Assembly (NCBI GenBank): GCA_001599755.1
Contig: BCHX01000003.1
Span: 1,485,015 to 1,549,014 of the forward strand
Source: Gliomastix tumulicola
Taxonomy: Eukaryota > Ascomycota > Sordariomycetes > Hypocreales > Bionectriaceae
Direction: 5' to 3'
DNA length: 64,000 bases
The notes under the pieces were generated by a model that did no database searches, was not told where the DNA came from, and saw only the letters and a program-made list of their open reading frames with translations. Shown one piece after another: positions 1 through 10,848 of the stretch (position 1 is the first letter of the stretch; each line of letters opens with the position of its first letter). Both the position numbers and the translations under genes were made by a program.

Positions 1-12
1 CGAAACATCACC

Positions 13-2021
13 ATGTTCCGGTCTTCGCTCCGGCGTCTGGGCAATCCTGCCAGCGCCCTCAAGACCACCTCCATCGTGTCGCAGACCCGACTTCCCCTAC
101 GCCAGATCAACACGCGGAGCTCCTTTGCCGCTCTGCAGTCTCGCATTGCATCAAGAAACAGCAGCGTCGGCTTCCGATTCTATAGCACCGAGTCAACCGC
201 GGCTGCAGAGGGCGCCGAGAGTGCTGATGCCGACCAGGTCGACTCCTTCAAGGAGCTTGAGAGCATCGGCGTGCATTCTTGTCTCACGGACAACATCGTC
301 AACGGCATGGGCTACGAGATGATGACGCCTGTGCAGGCCAAGACCATCAACCCTGCTCTCAAGGGAACTGATATGTACGTTTTCCTGCCTGATTTTGCGC
401 TCGGCGCAGTTGGTTGTTCGTCTGCTAAACGTCTCGCCTCTTTAGTGTTGCTCAGGCCAAGACGGGAACTGGCAAGACCCTGGCGTTCTTGCTGCCGCTC
501 ATCAACAGGATGATCCAAGAAGACCCTTCGCTCGCGAGCAGAAGAGCCGTATACAACGCCCAGTCCGATGATATTCGAGGCATCGTCTTGTCACCCACAA
601 GAGAGTTGGCGGAGCAGATTGCTACCGAAGCCAGGCGACTCGTCAAGGGCACGGGTCTGGTTGTTCAAGTCGCTGTCGGTGGCACGAGCAAGGCGCGCAT
701 GCTGCGAGAGACGCAGGCCAGAGGCTGCCACCTTCTCGTCGCCACCCCCGGTCGCCTCAACGATCTCCTCACAGACCAGTATGCTGGTATCGCTGCTCCC
801 AACCTGGCCGCCTTCGTCCTGGACGAGGCCGACCGCATGCTTGATGTTGGTTTCGAGAAGGAGCTGAACCAGATCCTGGAGGTTCTGCCCAGCGTCACCG
901 AGAAGCAGCGCCAGACTATCCTCGTATCGGCCACAATCCCCGACAACGTTATCCGGCTAGCACGCAACATGGTCCGCGCGGATGACTTCCAATTCGTGCA
1001 GACGATTGCGGAGAACGAGTCTCTGACCCACGACCAGGTCCCTCAGAAGGTCGTGCAGATCTCCTCGTGGGCCAATGTCCTGCCTTCCCTGTTCGAGCTG
1101 GTCGATCGCGAAGCCGCCAAAGCCAAAGCCGCTGTCGATCATGATGCCCGTCCATTCAAGGGCATTGTGTACTTCAACACCACCGCTATGGTTGAACTAT
1201 CTGGTGCGATTGGCCTCACGAGGAAGAGGAATAATAGGGAGCAGATTCCCGTTTTCAGCATTAGCTCGCGACTTACCCAAGACCAGCGAACCCGAGCCGC
1301 CGATATGTTCCGCAAGTCAAAGACCGGTCTTCTTATTTCATCCGATGTGACGGCTCGCGGAATGGACTTCCCCGATGTCACTCATGTCATTCAGGTCGAC
1401 ACTCCTCGATCCAGGGAGGACTATGTTCACCGACTTGGCCGAACTGGTCGGCAGGGCAAGGAGGGAGAGGGATGGCTATTGCTCCCGCCCGGCGCCGTTG
1501 GCCCTTGTCGACGAATGCTTTCTGGGCTCCCCATCCAGCCTGATAACTCGATTAACTCTGCCGAAGTCGACCTGGCCGCTCAAGCCGAAGACCTACCAGA
1601 TTATCATGAGCAACTCAAGGAGCTTTACGCAGAGATGCCTAAGAAGATGCTTGGCTCTGCCTATACATCTCTCTTTGGTGTGGCTCTTGACAAGACCACG
1701 CTTGCTCAGGATCTGGGCAACTGGGCAACTCTTGGTTGGGGCTGGGATGCCCCCCCGCCTGTGTCTTCCAAGTTCGCATTCCAGATGGGTATCGACCCGA
1801 GCTTGCTCAACATTGAAGGACCCCAAAGTCGATTTGCCGGTGGCGGTGATCGATACGGTGGCCGAGATAACTCTAGGGGCCGCTCAGGCGGCTTCAGACG
1901 AGGCGGTGACCGAGGTGGTCGTTCCTCTGACCCCTTCGATCAGATGAGCCAGAGTATCCGTCGCGATGGTCCTCCGCCTCGGCGCTCGGGCCGAGGCTTC
2001 GGACAGCAGAGCTCGTGGTAA
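13..2021 (+). CDS. MSS116: Mitochondrial DEAD-box ATP-dependent RNA helicase (Mss116-like)
   Basis: Two exons, 13-374 and 446-2021, give 645 aa; the intron starts GTACGT and ends TTTAG and restores helicase motif I across the junction. The first ~60 residues are rich in Arg/Ser and nearly free of acidic residues, as in a mitochondrial presequence. Visible motifs in order: Q motif region (MMTPVQAKTI), motif I (AKTGTGKT), PTRELAEQ, TPGRL, DEAD at residues 247-250, SAT, and the C-terminal motifs TARGMDFPDV and HRLGRTGRQG. The tail has RGG/RGR repeats typical of RNA binding. Family knowledge: Mss116-type helicases unwind or chaperone mitochondrial RNAs, helping intron splicing and translation. 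The gene is tail-to-tail with PEX7. The exact orthologue name is inferred from the presequence plus RGG tail; the DEAD-box assignment is certain. Confidence 0.9.
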
Positions 2022-2488
2022 ATTTTCGAGCTCATATATCAGTGCCGTAGCCTGGCCAAGGGCTGATATCTCCGTCACGTCTCAGTGGTTCACTAGACCT
2101 GGGATGGCGGCTGACGAAATTTGAGGCTGTCACCCTCAGTGTATTTCTCCATTTCTCCAATCATGACAATTGGTGTACTATATGTAACGGCGCGGTGGGA
2201 TGCTCGACATGAGTCTGGATTTGTACAACACATACACGGGTGGTTCAAGCAAGGACAGCACGGACTGCCTACAATACTCTCCCATAGCATACATAGATTT
2301 AATTTTCCGTTGGTTTCAGGACTGAAGCCGTTTCCTTTCACGAGCCATCTTGTATTCCTGATGCTGGTGATGAGTAGGGTGGAAGAGGCGAGAGGCGGCT
2401 CAAGCCAGCCCCGTGCATGCGACTATCCACGAAAACAACGTAGCCAACATATATTAGATCTGTACTATATATGGTAGTCCTATTATCC
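2022..2488. other. Intergenic, shared 3' region of two convergent genes
   Basis: These 467 bases separate the stop codons of the helicase (plus) and PEX7 (minus). The end next to PEX7 is AT-rich, with alternating TATATA around 2450-2475, fitting polyadenylation signals on both strands. I see no gene. Confidence 0.6.
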
Positions 2489-3720
2489 TTATGGTCTCCT
2501 CATCAGCGCGTTGGCATCCCACAGCAGAACCCGCTCGTCCCAGCCGACAGTAGCGACCCAGCCGCCCATGCCAAACAGACACCAGTCGACGCCCGTGACG
2601 AACTCGGTGTGCCTGTTCATGACCCCCATCTCGGCCCCGAGCCTCGGCCCCTGCGCCGGGTTGTAGGGCTGGCCCGCGGACCCGTCGCTCCACAGGCGCA
2701 CCGTCATGTCGTAGCTGCCGCTGATGAGGACGTCGCTGGCGTGCGGGCTCCAGGCCAGCTTGCGCACGGCGTACTGGTGGCCGAGCATGGTCGACAGGGC
2801 ACCCTGCGTCGGGTTGCGGATGTCGAAGGTGCGGATGATCCTGTCGACGCCGGCGGTCGCGACGACGGTGTCGTTGTACTTGTTCCAGTCGTGGGTGAGG
2901 ACCTCGGCCGGAGGCGAGGCCGCGCTCGCGGGGTTCGGCGGTGCGGCGGCGGCGGCGGCGGCGGCTGGCGGTGCGTGGACGGGGATGGCGGAGACGAGGT
3001 GGTATTTGGCCGAGGACGGCGTGCGCAGGTCGAAGATGCGGAGGAAGGAGTCGGAGGAGACGGCGGAGATGAGGGCCGGGTTCGAGGGGCAGAAGGAGGT
3101 GCTGTAGGTGCAGGTGCCTATCGGGAGGGTCTTGAGCGAGTGGCCTCGCGTCGGGGACCACTGACGGACCGGGGTGTCTTGTGTTAGCGAGTTCGATCAT
3201 ACCTGCGACGTCGACGCGGGGGGAGGGAACTAACAATTTTCACGGTCCCGTCCCAGGAGCTCGAGATGAACGTGTCCTTGTTCACCGGGTTCCAGCAGAC
3301 GGAGAAGGTCTCCCGCTTGTGCTCGTGGAAGTTCATGACGGGGAAGTCGTTGAGCCCGAGGTCGAAGAGCTTCAGCGACCCGTCCCCGCAGGCCGTCACG
3401 AGCTGGTTCTCGTTGATCTCGGACCAGGCAATATCGTAGAGCGCATCATTGGTATCGAATCTGAGGGCCAAGTCGACATAATCGCGTCAGCGCCGGCGCA
3501 CAAAGCTTCCTCAAAGGGAGAGGGAGGGGGAGATGCCTCAGACATACGTCTTCTCGACCTGGACGCCCTGCGCCGTCAGGCCCAGCGCGAACACGCGGCC
3601 ATTGCCCACGATGCCAAAGTTGGCAGAAGCCGCGACGGCGATCCGCGAGTCGTAGTAAGGAGAGTACTTGACCGCGTACGGGTTGTACCCCTGCGTGCGG
3701 AACTCGAGCATAGCGGCCAT
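2489..3720 (-). CDS. PEX7: Peroxin 7, PTS2 receptor (WD40)
   Basis: Three exons on the minus strand, 3720-3548, 3460-3235 and 3160-2489, give 356 aa. The introns start GTATGT and GTTAGT; the second ends CGTCAG just after a GCTAAC branch site and keeps the frame. The start MAAMLEFRTQGYNPYAVKYS resembles the family start, where MLRFRT-type sequence begins the protein, so Met4 could also be used. WD repeats are visible through GDGSLKLFDL, SSSWDGTVKI, VDRIIRTFDIRN, GSYDMTVRLWS and VGWDERVLLWD. Pex7 binds the N-terminal PTS2 signal of matrix proteins and, with a coreceptor (Pex20 in filamentous fungi), delivers them to the peroxisome. An alanine-rich insertion of about 20 residues lies between repeats. 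The promoter region is shared with the divergent AlkB gene. Confidence 0.92.
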
Positions 3721-4209
3721 GGTGGCAGGCGGGGGGGGGAGTGATGGTCGGGTTTATATGCGCATTGACGTGGACAACGAGGGATGGAAATATCTTAGAC
3801 TAGAGTATCTAGCTATGATCATCGTGAGACACTGTCTTAGCTGGTTCGGTAGCTTCAGAATTCCATCTCGCTCATCGCGCAAACAAGCCAAGCTGATGAT
3901 GTCTCGAGAGGTCGCAATTCGAGATGCCACTTCCTTTGCGGCTCGATTTGCATGTGCCTCGGCTAAGATCGACGTCACTTTTCCCCCACCAAAAGCCCCG
4001 GATCGTGCCTTCCTTCCCGCGAGACGAGGTCATGTGACTTCGCGTCAGGCTCGCCACCCGCGCCCTTTCACGCTCGACATCCAGAGCAAGCCCTAGCACT
4101 AACACGGTCAAAAAGCACCCGCTCGCCAGCCCGGGACCAGCCAATTCTACCATGCTGCAACCTGTTCTCCTGGATTGCTGGGTACATGCTGTGCCGACAG
4201 TAGCGGATC
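3721..4209. promoter_or_regulatory. Divergent promoter region between PEX7 and the AlkB-family gene
   Basis: The two starts point away from each other across 489 bases, so this segment must hold both promoters. It includes a run of eight G near 3731 and an ACGTCA half-site at about 3972. No other gene is visible. That a single element drives both genes is not shown by the sequence. Confidence 0.5.
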
Positions 4210-5615
4210 ATGAAGACCTTTCTCACGAGACCGAAACGCAAGTCGAGCCCAGAGGTGGTGAGCACGTCGACGGCTGGTGATGAAGACGAGGAGCCTACAG
4301 AGGTCAAGCTCGCCATGCTGTCGTCGCTGCACCCTGAGGTCGATCAGGATGTCATTCTCGATGTTCTTCTCGCCTGCGACGGGTCAGTCTCTGACGCGTC
4401 CGCTTCTCTGAAATCTGCCCCGCCTGCGAAGAAACGCTGCTCTGGGACGGGATACCAGCAATCCCTCCGGAGCTTCGCCATCCCAAGCTCAGGCTCAGGC
4501 TCAGGCTCGAGCGTATCCCCGGCGAAGAAGAAGCTCAAGTCGAAGAAGGGCAGCACTCTACACCTCTACGACCCGGAGGACGTGGCAGAGCACACGCCGT
4601 GCACCATCATCCACAACTTCCTCCCGGCCGAGGTGGCCAACGATCTCCTAAGGGAACTTCTTGAGGAGTCGAAATCGTTTGAGAAGATATCCTTCAAGCT
4701 GTTTGAGAACGTTGTGTCGAGCCCGCATACGTCGAGCTTCTTCGTTGAGAGCTATGACGAGATTACTAATCAGAAGACGGACTTCCACTACAATGGCGCG
4801 CGTCTGACGGTATGACCGCTCACTGACTGATTTGCAAGACTCTATCCCTCCGATTATTTGCATTACTGACCAATCTATCCTACTCTGCGCACTTGTAGGA
4901 CGTACGGCGCATCACTCCTGAGCTTGTCAAGGTCAAGCCCCTGGTAGAGGAAGCAGTCAACAAGGAGATCGAGTACAGGGTCAAGAACCGTTACCCAGGC
5001 GGGCGAAAACTAAGATTCCAGTCGCCAAACAGGTGGGAGCCTAATTCGGCGTTCGTCAACTGCTACAACGGGCCACAGGAAAGCGTCGGCTGGCACAGCG
5101 ACCAGCTAACGTACCTTGGACCACGTGCTATCATTGGATCGGTCTCGCTCGGCGTGGCTCGAGAGTTTCGTGTTCGCAGAGTACTCCCGAAAGACGGTGA
5201 CGATAGGACGAGCGATGATGCAGATGCCGAGGGCCAAATATCGATCCATCTGCCGCACAACTCGCTCCTAGTCATGCACGCCGAGATGCAGGAAGAGTGG
5301 AAGCACTGCGTCGTGCCAGCCCTCTCCATCGACCCACACCCGGTCTCGGGCAACAAGCGCATCAACATCACGTACCGAGACTATCGAGCAAACATGCACC
5401 CCCGGCATACACCCAAGTGCACATGTGGGGTGCCTTGTGTGCTTCGGGTCGTGCAAAGGAAGAAGGAAAATTTTGGAAAGTACTTCTGGATGTGTCATGC
5501 CAGCAATATTCCTGGCAAAGAAGGATGTACATTTTTCCAGTGGGCGGAGTTTGACGATGATGGCAACCCGAAGATTGGCCTTTCCAAGGGCCCTTTGTCT
5601 TCTAAAGGGGGCTAA
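4210..5615 (+). CDS. AlkB-family 2-oxoglutarate/Fe(II) dioxygenase with CUE and GRF zinc-finger domains
   Basis: Exons 4210-4809 and 4899-5615 give 438 aa; the intron runs GTATGA to TTGTAG. Three parts are visible. Residues ~31-67 form a CUE-type ubiquitin-binding helical domain. Residues ~110-365 are an AlkB fold closest in style to ALKBH2/3: the iron ligands are His266 and Asp268 (GWHSDQL) and His336 (EWKHCVVPA), and the 2-oxoglutarate arginine is in RINITYRDYR. Residues ~374-420 form a GRF zinc finger (KCTCGVPC followed by YFWMCHAS and GCTFFQW). Family knowledge: these enzymes reverse N-alkyl damage such as 1-methyladenine and 3-methylcytosine; GRF fingers bind single-stranded DNA, and CUE domains could recruit the enzyme to ubiquitinated sites. 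The repair role is inferred. Confidence 0.88.
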
Positions 5616-6034
5616 GTGTCGAGTTGCCAAGTGTCAAGTTGCCCAAGCCTACTACTTATTAATGAAACTCATGAACACGTTGAGGGTTGTCGTGGTCATC
5701 GTGAGATGTTGTGTTGCTGGGCCTGGCTCTAGCTTCCCTCCCTCCAAGATAGAGGCAACGAGACGGGGTCACGCAAAGAAACATGGCCCGGCAACAGACG
5801 CCAGAAGCATTCTCCTTTCTACATCCAGAAGGACGATAATCCTCCGAATCCCGACATAGAATGGATGAACCGTTAGCAGTGGCGGGTTTTATGTCACTAC
5901 CGCTGAGCGACCCACATCTCCAGATCTCCTCATTCTTATTCTTCTCGCTCATGTTCTCTCAACGTCGTCCTCATCCTCCTTCATAGCACAAAGTCTACTA
6001 GACTTTTTAGTCAGCGACGCGCTACGACCTCGCA
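5616..6034. other. Intergenic, promoter region of RIB7
   Basis: Spacer of 419 bases between the AlkB gene and RIB7, both on the plus strand. The last 100 bases are pyrimidine-rich (TTCTTATTCTTCTCGCTC, then CATCCTCCTTC), as in many fungal 5' leaders. Nothing else is seen. Confidence 0.5.
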
Positions 6035-6850
6035 ATGGCGGAGGATTTGACGTTTGATAGTGGCTTGCAAGGGCAGCTCGAGCCCTACCTCCCGCCAACT
6101 CCCCTTCAGTCTCAACCCAATGAGCTACCATTTATCACACTCACCTTCGCAACGTCGCTCGACTCTTCACTCTCTCTGGCACCGGGCGTCCGCACGGCCT
6201 TGTCGGGCCCCGAGTCCAAGGCCATGACGCACTATCTCCGCTCCCGCCACGCTGCGATTCTAGTCGGCATTTCTACGCTCCTCGCCGACGACCCGGGACT
6301 GAACTGCCGCATCGCGGGGACAACGACTCAGCCCAGACCCATTGTCGTCGACCCGAACCTCCGCTGGACGCCCCGCGAGTCGGACAAGGTTTTCCAGGTG
6401 CAGAGGGCCGGTCGCGGGCTCGCTCCGTATGTTCTCACGGCCGTGGCGCCGACGGACATTCCGGCCGACCGCATAGCCATCCTGGAAGCGCACGGGGGCA
6501 AGTTCATCCATGTGAACCCTCGTGATGAGTCAAGGGAGGGAGAGGATGTCATGAGTCGACGCTTCGACTGGCGGGACATCCTAGACGCATTGAGAAGTCA
6601 GGGCCTGAACAGCGTCATGGTCGAGGGCGGCGGGACGATCATCAACTCGCTCCTCGACCCGACGCAGCACTCCCTCGTCGGCTCCGTCATCGTCACGATC
6701 GCCCCGACATGGCTGGGCCGAGGCGGCGTCGTGGTCTCGCCAAGACGCGTAAGCGACGAGGGCGGACACCCGCTGCCGGCGGCACGACTCCGACAGGTCC
6801 TGTGGCACCCGTTTGGGGAAGACGTCGTGCTCTGCGGGAAGCTGGCCTAA
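6035..6850 (+). CDS. RIB7: 2,5-diamino-6-ribosylamino-pyrimidinone 5'-phosphate reductase (riboflavin synthesis)
   Basis: Single exon, 271 aa. It belongs to the RibD C-terminal/dihydrofolate-reductase-like family: FITLTFATSLDSS near the N terminus, then SGPESKAMTHYLRSRHAAIL and GISTLLADDPGLNCR, where substrate and NADPH contacts lie, PRPIVVDPNLR, and the NADPH-binding VMVEGGGTIINSLL. Length fits fungal RIB7. In yeasts and filamentous fungi this enzyme reduces the ribose side chain of the second riboflavin intermediate with NADPH, before deamination. The start at 6035 lies just after a short pyrimidine-rich leader and gives the family N terminus. The ribokinase gene follows on the same strand, but a functional link is not implied. 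Confidence 0.92.
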   Translation: MAEDLTFDSGLQGQLEPYLPPTPLQSQPNELPFITLTFATSLDSSLSLAPGVRTALSGPESKAMTHYLRSRHAAILVGISTLLADDPGLNCRIAGTTTQPRPIVVDPNLRWTPRESDKVFQVQRAGRGLAPYVLTAVAPTDIPADRIAILEAHGGKFIHVNPRDESREGEDVMSRRFDWRDILDALRSQGLNSVMVEGGGTIINSLLDPTQHSLVGSVIVTIAPTWLGRGGVVVSPRRVSDEGGHPLPAARLRQVLWHPFGEDVVLCGKLA

Positions 6851-7182
6851 GCGAGCCGACAGCGACAGCCGCCAGTCTCACGACAGCAGGGGGGGGTCTA
6901 GACACATACTAGTTTTCTGGCGCGCGTAGAAGCGACGAGAAAGTGCTCGGGGAGATGCGTCCAGTTCCCCGCACTGTAGAGACCCGGCAAACGCTAGTGC
7001 CGTTCACAGTGCGAGCGGGCGGACGCCGCCGGTCTCCACTCTCGGCCGTCACCCCACCAATTCTACAACAACTTCTTCCTCGTTCCGTCCACGCACGATT
7101 TCCGGATATATCAAGATTCACTCACTCACTCACTCACTTGTTCAGTCACTCAGTGACACAAGATATATAAACAGCATTCGCA
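6851..7182. promoter_or_regulatory. Intergenic, ribokinase promoter
   Basis: Spacer of 332 bases. A CACT repeat (TCACTCACTCACTCAC) lies at about 7118-7136 and an AGATATATAA TATA-like box at about 7161-7170, close to the ribokinase ATG at 7183. No gene is seen. Confidence 0.45.
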
Positions 7183-8133
7183 ATGGCGCCCCCTCGCATC
7201 ACCATCCTAGGCTCCCTCAACATCGACCTCGTCTCCTACGTCCCCCACCATCCCCTCCCGGGCGAGACCCTCACAGCAAACCACTTCAGCACCTCCCCCG
7301 GTGGGAAGGGCGCCAACCAGGCCGTCGCCTGCGCCAAGCTCTCCCGCGCATCGGACCTGTCATCCGCCTCGGCCCATGTCTCCATGATCGGCGCCGTGGG
7401 CAGGGACGCCTACGGCTCCGTCCTGCGCGACAGCCTCGCGTCCTACGGCGTTGACATCACCAGCGTAGAGCAGAAGGAGGGCCAGAAGACGGGCATCGCC
7501 ATCATCGTCGTCGACGAGCCCTCGGGCCAGAACCGCATCATCCTCTCCCCGGAGGCGAACCACTCGCTGCGTCCGGAGCACTTCCAGCGGCTCCCGGACC
7601 CGCGTCCCGACCTCCTCATCATGCAGCTCGAGATCCCCTTCGACACCGTCATGCAGGCCCTCGCCTCCGCCCGCGCCTCGGGCGTCCCCGTGCTCCTCAA
7701 CCCGGCCCCTGCGCAGGTCCTCCCCGCCGAGGCGTACGAGGGGCTGGCGCATCTCGTCGTCAACGAGACCGAGGCGGCGCTCCTCTCGGGAGAGCCCGAG
7801 AGCGCGCTCGACGACCTCGCAGGGCTGAAGAGGGTCGGCCATCTCTTCATCCAGAAGGGCGTGCAGAACGTCATCATCACGCTAGGTGGGCGGGGGGTCT
7901 ACTTCGTCAACAAGGAGGGACGCAGCGCCCTTCTCCCCGCTCAGAAGACGACGGTTGTCGATACGACAGCCGCCGGCGATACGTTCGTCGGTTCATACGC
8001 GCTGGCTGTCGTCGGCGCTACGGGAGAGGCCTTCGATATTGAGGCTGCCGTTGTTGCCGCAAACAAGGCTGCTGCAAAGACAGTAGCACGGAAGGGTGCT
8101 CAGATCTCCATCCCGTGGAAGGACGAGCTATGA
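7183..8133 (+). CDS. Ribokinase (PfkB family)
   Basis: Single exon, 316 aa. The N terminus ITILGSLNIDLVSYV and the substrate-binding SPGGKGANQAVACAKL are ribokinase hallmarks. The C-terminal PfkB signature DTTAAGDTFVGSYAL contains the anion hole and the catalytic base Asp266. The yeast homologue is Rbk1. The enzyme phosphorylates D-ribose at O-5 with ATP, feeding the pentose phosphate pathway. The coding sequence has an extreme C preference at third positions in its first half, more so than its neighbours. The stop lies only 86 bp from the stop of the convergent membrane-protein gene; the gap contains an A-rich tract (8169-8207). Confidence 0.93.
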   Translation: MAPPRITILGSLNIDLVSYVPHHPLPGETLTANHFSTSPGGKGANQAVACAKLSRASDLSSASAHVSMIGAVGRDAYGSVLRDSLASYGVDITSVEQKEGQKTGIAIIVVDEPSGQNRIILSPEANHSLRPEHFQRLPDPRPDLLIMQLEIPFDTVMQALASARASGVPVLLNPAPAQVLPAEAYEGLAHLVVNETEAALLSGEPESALDDLAGLKRVGHLFIQKGVQNVIITLGGRGVYFVNKEGRSALLPAQKTTVVDTTAAGDTFVGSYALAVVGATGEAFDIEAAVVAANKAAAKTVARKGAQISIPWKDEL

Positions 8134-8219
8134 TCACCGCGAAGTAAAGAGATGCAGAAAACTGTAAAAAGACAAAATGAACAAACAAAAAAAAAGAAGA
8201 AAAAAACTACTCTGTGTAC

Positions 8220-10527
8220 CTAATTGGAGAACCAGTTTGTCCAACCCCATCTCGTGCTACTGATTTCTTTCTTGCCCCTACTCCCACGTATCGTCCCGTT
8301 CCCTCTGCCATTCTTCTCGCGGTCCTCAAAGGCAAACTCAGCCAGTCTGGGCATCAAGTTCTTGATCCCTTCCGAGGTCAGTGTACGTATATCATGTCCA
8401 GAGTTTCTGCTTCGACTGGATGGCGACCCGTCGCTCCATCTGGCCCGGTCCCCCGATGATGATGATGGCGTTGCAGCATTGAATCGGCCCAGAGAACTCT
8501 GGCTGTCTCTTCCCACCGAGTCTGCCAGTCTGTCATAAGAGACAAATCCAGGACGCCGTTTCCAGGGATCTAGCCTGGGCTCAGGAGCGCTCTGCAAACT
8601 GGCTTGCCTCGCCGGAACAGCAGGCAGATCGCTCCGCGAAGACAACGATTGACTAGTGTCAACTGAAGCGGATAAACTCTGCGTTGAGTCTTTCTTGTAA
8701 GCTGCGAGTCCCGCCTGCGCAGCCTTTCGGGGTGTCGATCTCTGAGCGAGGATCAGCTGCATGGCCTCCCGGGCTTTGTCCACACCCCAATGCCGTTCGA
8801 GCAGCTGGAATAACGGATTGGGAGCCGGTGTTGGACGAGGAGACCAAGGTGAGACGGTGCTGTGTCGCTTCAGTGTTGCGGTTGCCACTGTTTCCATCCG
8901 GCTCTGGATGCTCGACACGCCCGTCATGGCCTCTGATCGGCAGTCGTCGGGGAAGGCCGAATGCGAGTATGAGACGCGGATCTGCATGTACGAGACTCGC
9001 GAGTGGCCAAGTTGGAATTCAAGGTCCTCTATGAGCTCATCTGACTTCTGTCGAACGTGGCCGAGCGTTCGAGGGGGAGGTTCATCCTCGCTGAACTGGA
9101 CCTCAGCTAGGAGAAGGATGCTTGAGCCAGCGTATATAGTTCTGGTTCGAAATTGATTAGGTGTAAATCCTTGTATGTAAAGGGGGGTCGTATAGAAGAG
9201 CGACTTACGTTGGGAACTTTTGCTCCCCTAAAACTTGAGCAACAAAGCTACCTTGGTACGGTAAAATGTCGATGTTCAGGTCATATAAGCACCCAAACTC
9301 GAAGAATCGATCTAGCTCCTCGTCAGTCGTGCTTCGAGCAAGGCACAGGCTAGATCTCACCTAATTCATGCTCGATAAATGAACCCGTGACAATTCCCAT
9401 ATTCTGCTGGGGGCACATCCCAGGGGCAGCAGCAGGCAGCTTGGAGAGCCTTCCCGACACCTCGACAGCAGCCCATAAGCTCCTCTGACCCTCCATCAGA
9501 GCCGTCACTTCTGATGTCACCGAGATATGAGGGCAAAGCACGCAAGGTCGCTGAGCTGACGGCATCGTCAGCCTCGGTGTGAAGTCTCTGGGCTGGGGCA
9601 CTGATATGCCAACGCCACTCGGGCTGGTCACGATCTCGAGTTTGTTAGTCGATTGTTGTCTAGAGCCAAACACTTGGCGAAACGGCACCATAGACGCGGA
9701 GAAGGTCCTCTTCTGCCGTCTGTACTCCGCAGATCCTGTCCCCTGCCCGTTATTCAGAAACGGCCGGGCACGACGAGTCTTCCGGACATGCAGCGTCTGA
9801 GCCTCAGCCGGCCTCCTGCCCACAGCAGCGGTCGTCTCCTCCTCCCAGTTGAAAGCCTTGGACCAGAAAGGTCTCTCCCCTGACTCGCCACGTTCTCTCC
9901 CTTCAGACGGCAGACGCATCGCGCCGCCCCTATCACTCCTCCTCTTCATGACGGTCAGATGTCCCATGTCACCCGACGCGCCGTCTCGCGGTCTTCTTGA
10001 CCCCTCCGACCCCGAAGCAGAAGAAGATCGACAAGCGTCCGACGAGCCACGACTGTCGGCGCGCTTGACGATGCGCAGGGGGCTGGGCTCGTCGCGGGGC
10101 TTTGCTGCTGCTGCTGCTGCTGCTGCTCGCTGGGGAAGCTCCATGCGAGGCGGCCGCTCATGGACGGACGCCATACGGGCGGTGGAGGTCGTGGCGGGAG
10201 TTCGCCCAGGGCGGACGGTGCGTTGAGCGGGAGGACTGCGTGGCTGAGATTCTCGAAGCTCGACCAGGAGTCGAAGCTGGCTGCTGTTGCTGCTTCGGTA
10301 GATCGACGTCGGGCACGGTGGCGGCTTCGTCTTGAGGCGCGGGAGGAAGAAGAAGCCCTTGGCCGGCGGAACTTGAACGAGTGCACAGGCAGGCAGGAGA
10401 CCAGAATGTAAACAGCTGCAAAGATAGCAATAGACACAGCGATAATGACGAAAGCAACGATACTAGCCGGCTGGCGCCAGGTCTCCCACACGTCGTCTTG
10501 GGACGCGATGCTAAGAGTGTTGTTCAT
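8220..10527 (-). CDS. Uncharacterised single-pass membrane protein, conserved-looking C-terminal half
   Basis: I do not recognise the family. Model: exons 10527-10177, 10129-9361, 9311-9209 and 9141-8220, 714 aa. All introns are GT-AG; the second and third (GTGAGA, GTAAGT) are convincing, while the first is only 47 bp and is chosen because it joins two well-formed frames. Residues ~17-45 contain one membrane span (ASIVAFVIIAVSIAIFAAVY) followed by an Arg/Ser-rich basic stretch, so the rest is probably cytosolic. A GCA/GCN repeat encodes polyalanine at the first junction. Exons 3-4 encode an ordered segment (HELDRFFEFGCLYDLNID, then YAGSSILLLAEVQFSED, then VSYMQIRVSYSH) that looks like an alpha/beta domain. 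The C-terminal ~230 residues are Ser/Pro-rich and ordered only in part (NPLFQLLERHWG, AREAMQLILAQR). The start is the first in-frame ATG. Confidence 0.65.
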
Positions 10528-10848
10528 GTCGACCTGCTCCTCTCGAAACTCACGAAGAAGCGAATAGGTATTCGGAATTTTCAACGGGACAATTGGATCC
10601 AAGCACTTCGGTATTGGGAAAGAGGATCTTTAGGCTACTGCTGGTAATAGAATTGTTCTATGGGTATCAATACTCGAGAGCAACGAATGGGAAGTGCAAG
10701 AGGCAAGACGGGGTTGGATCTCGCCTGCCAGATGCTAGAGCTGCAAACGCTGAATGGAGAGCTAAGGTACGGCGAAGACAGAGGAAAGGAGTAGAAGTCT
10801 CGCCTTACACTCGAAAATAAGGAAGCATATAGTACCTAGCAGACTGCT
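10528..10848. other. Intergenic spacer upstream of the membrane-protein gene
   Basis: These 321 bases lie between the start of the membrane-protein gene and the stop of the FTS/AKTIP-like gene, both on the minus strand. An open frame continues upstream of the chosen start into this spacer without an ATG, so it may be transcribed leader. No separate gene is seen. Confidence 0.4.
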
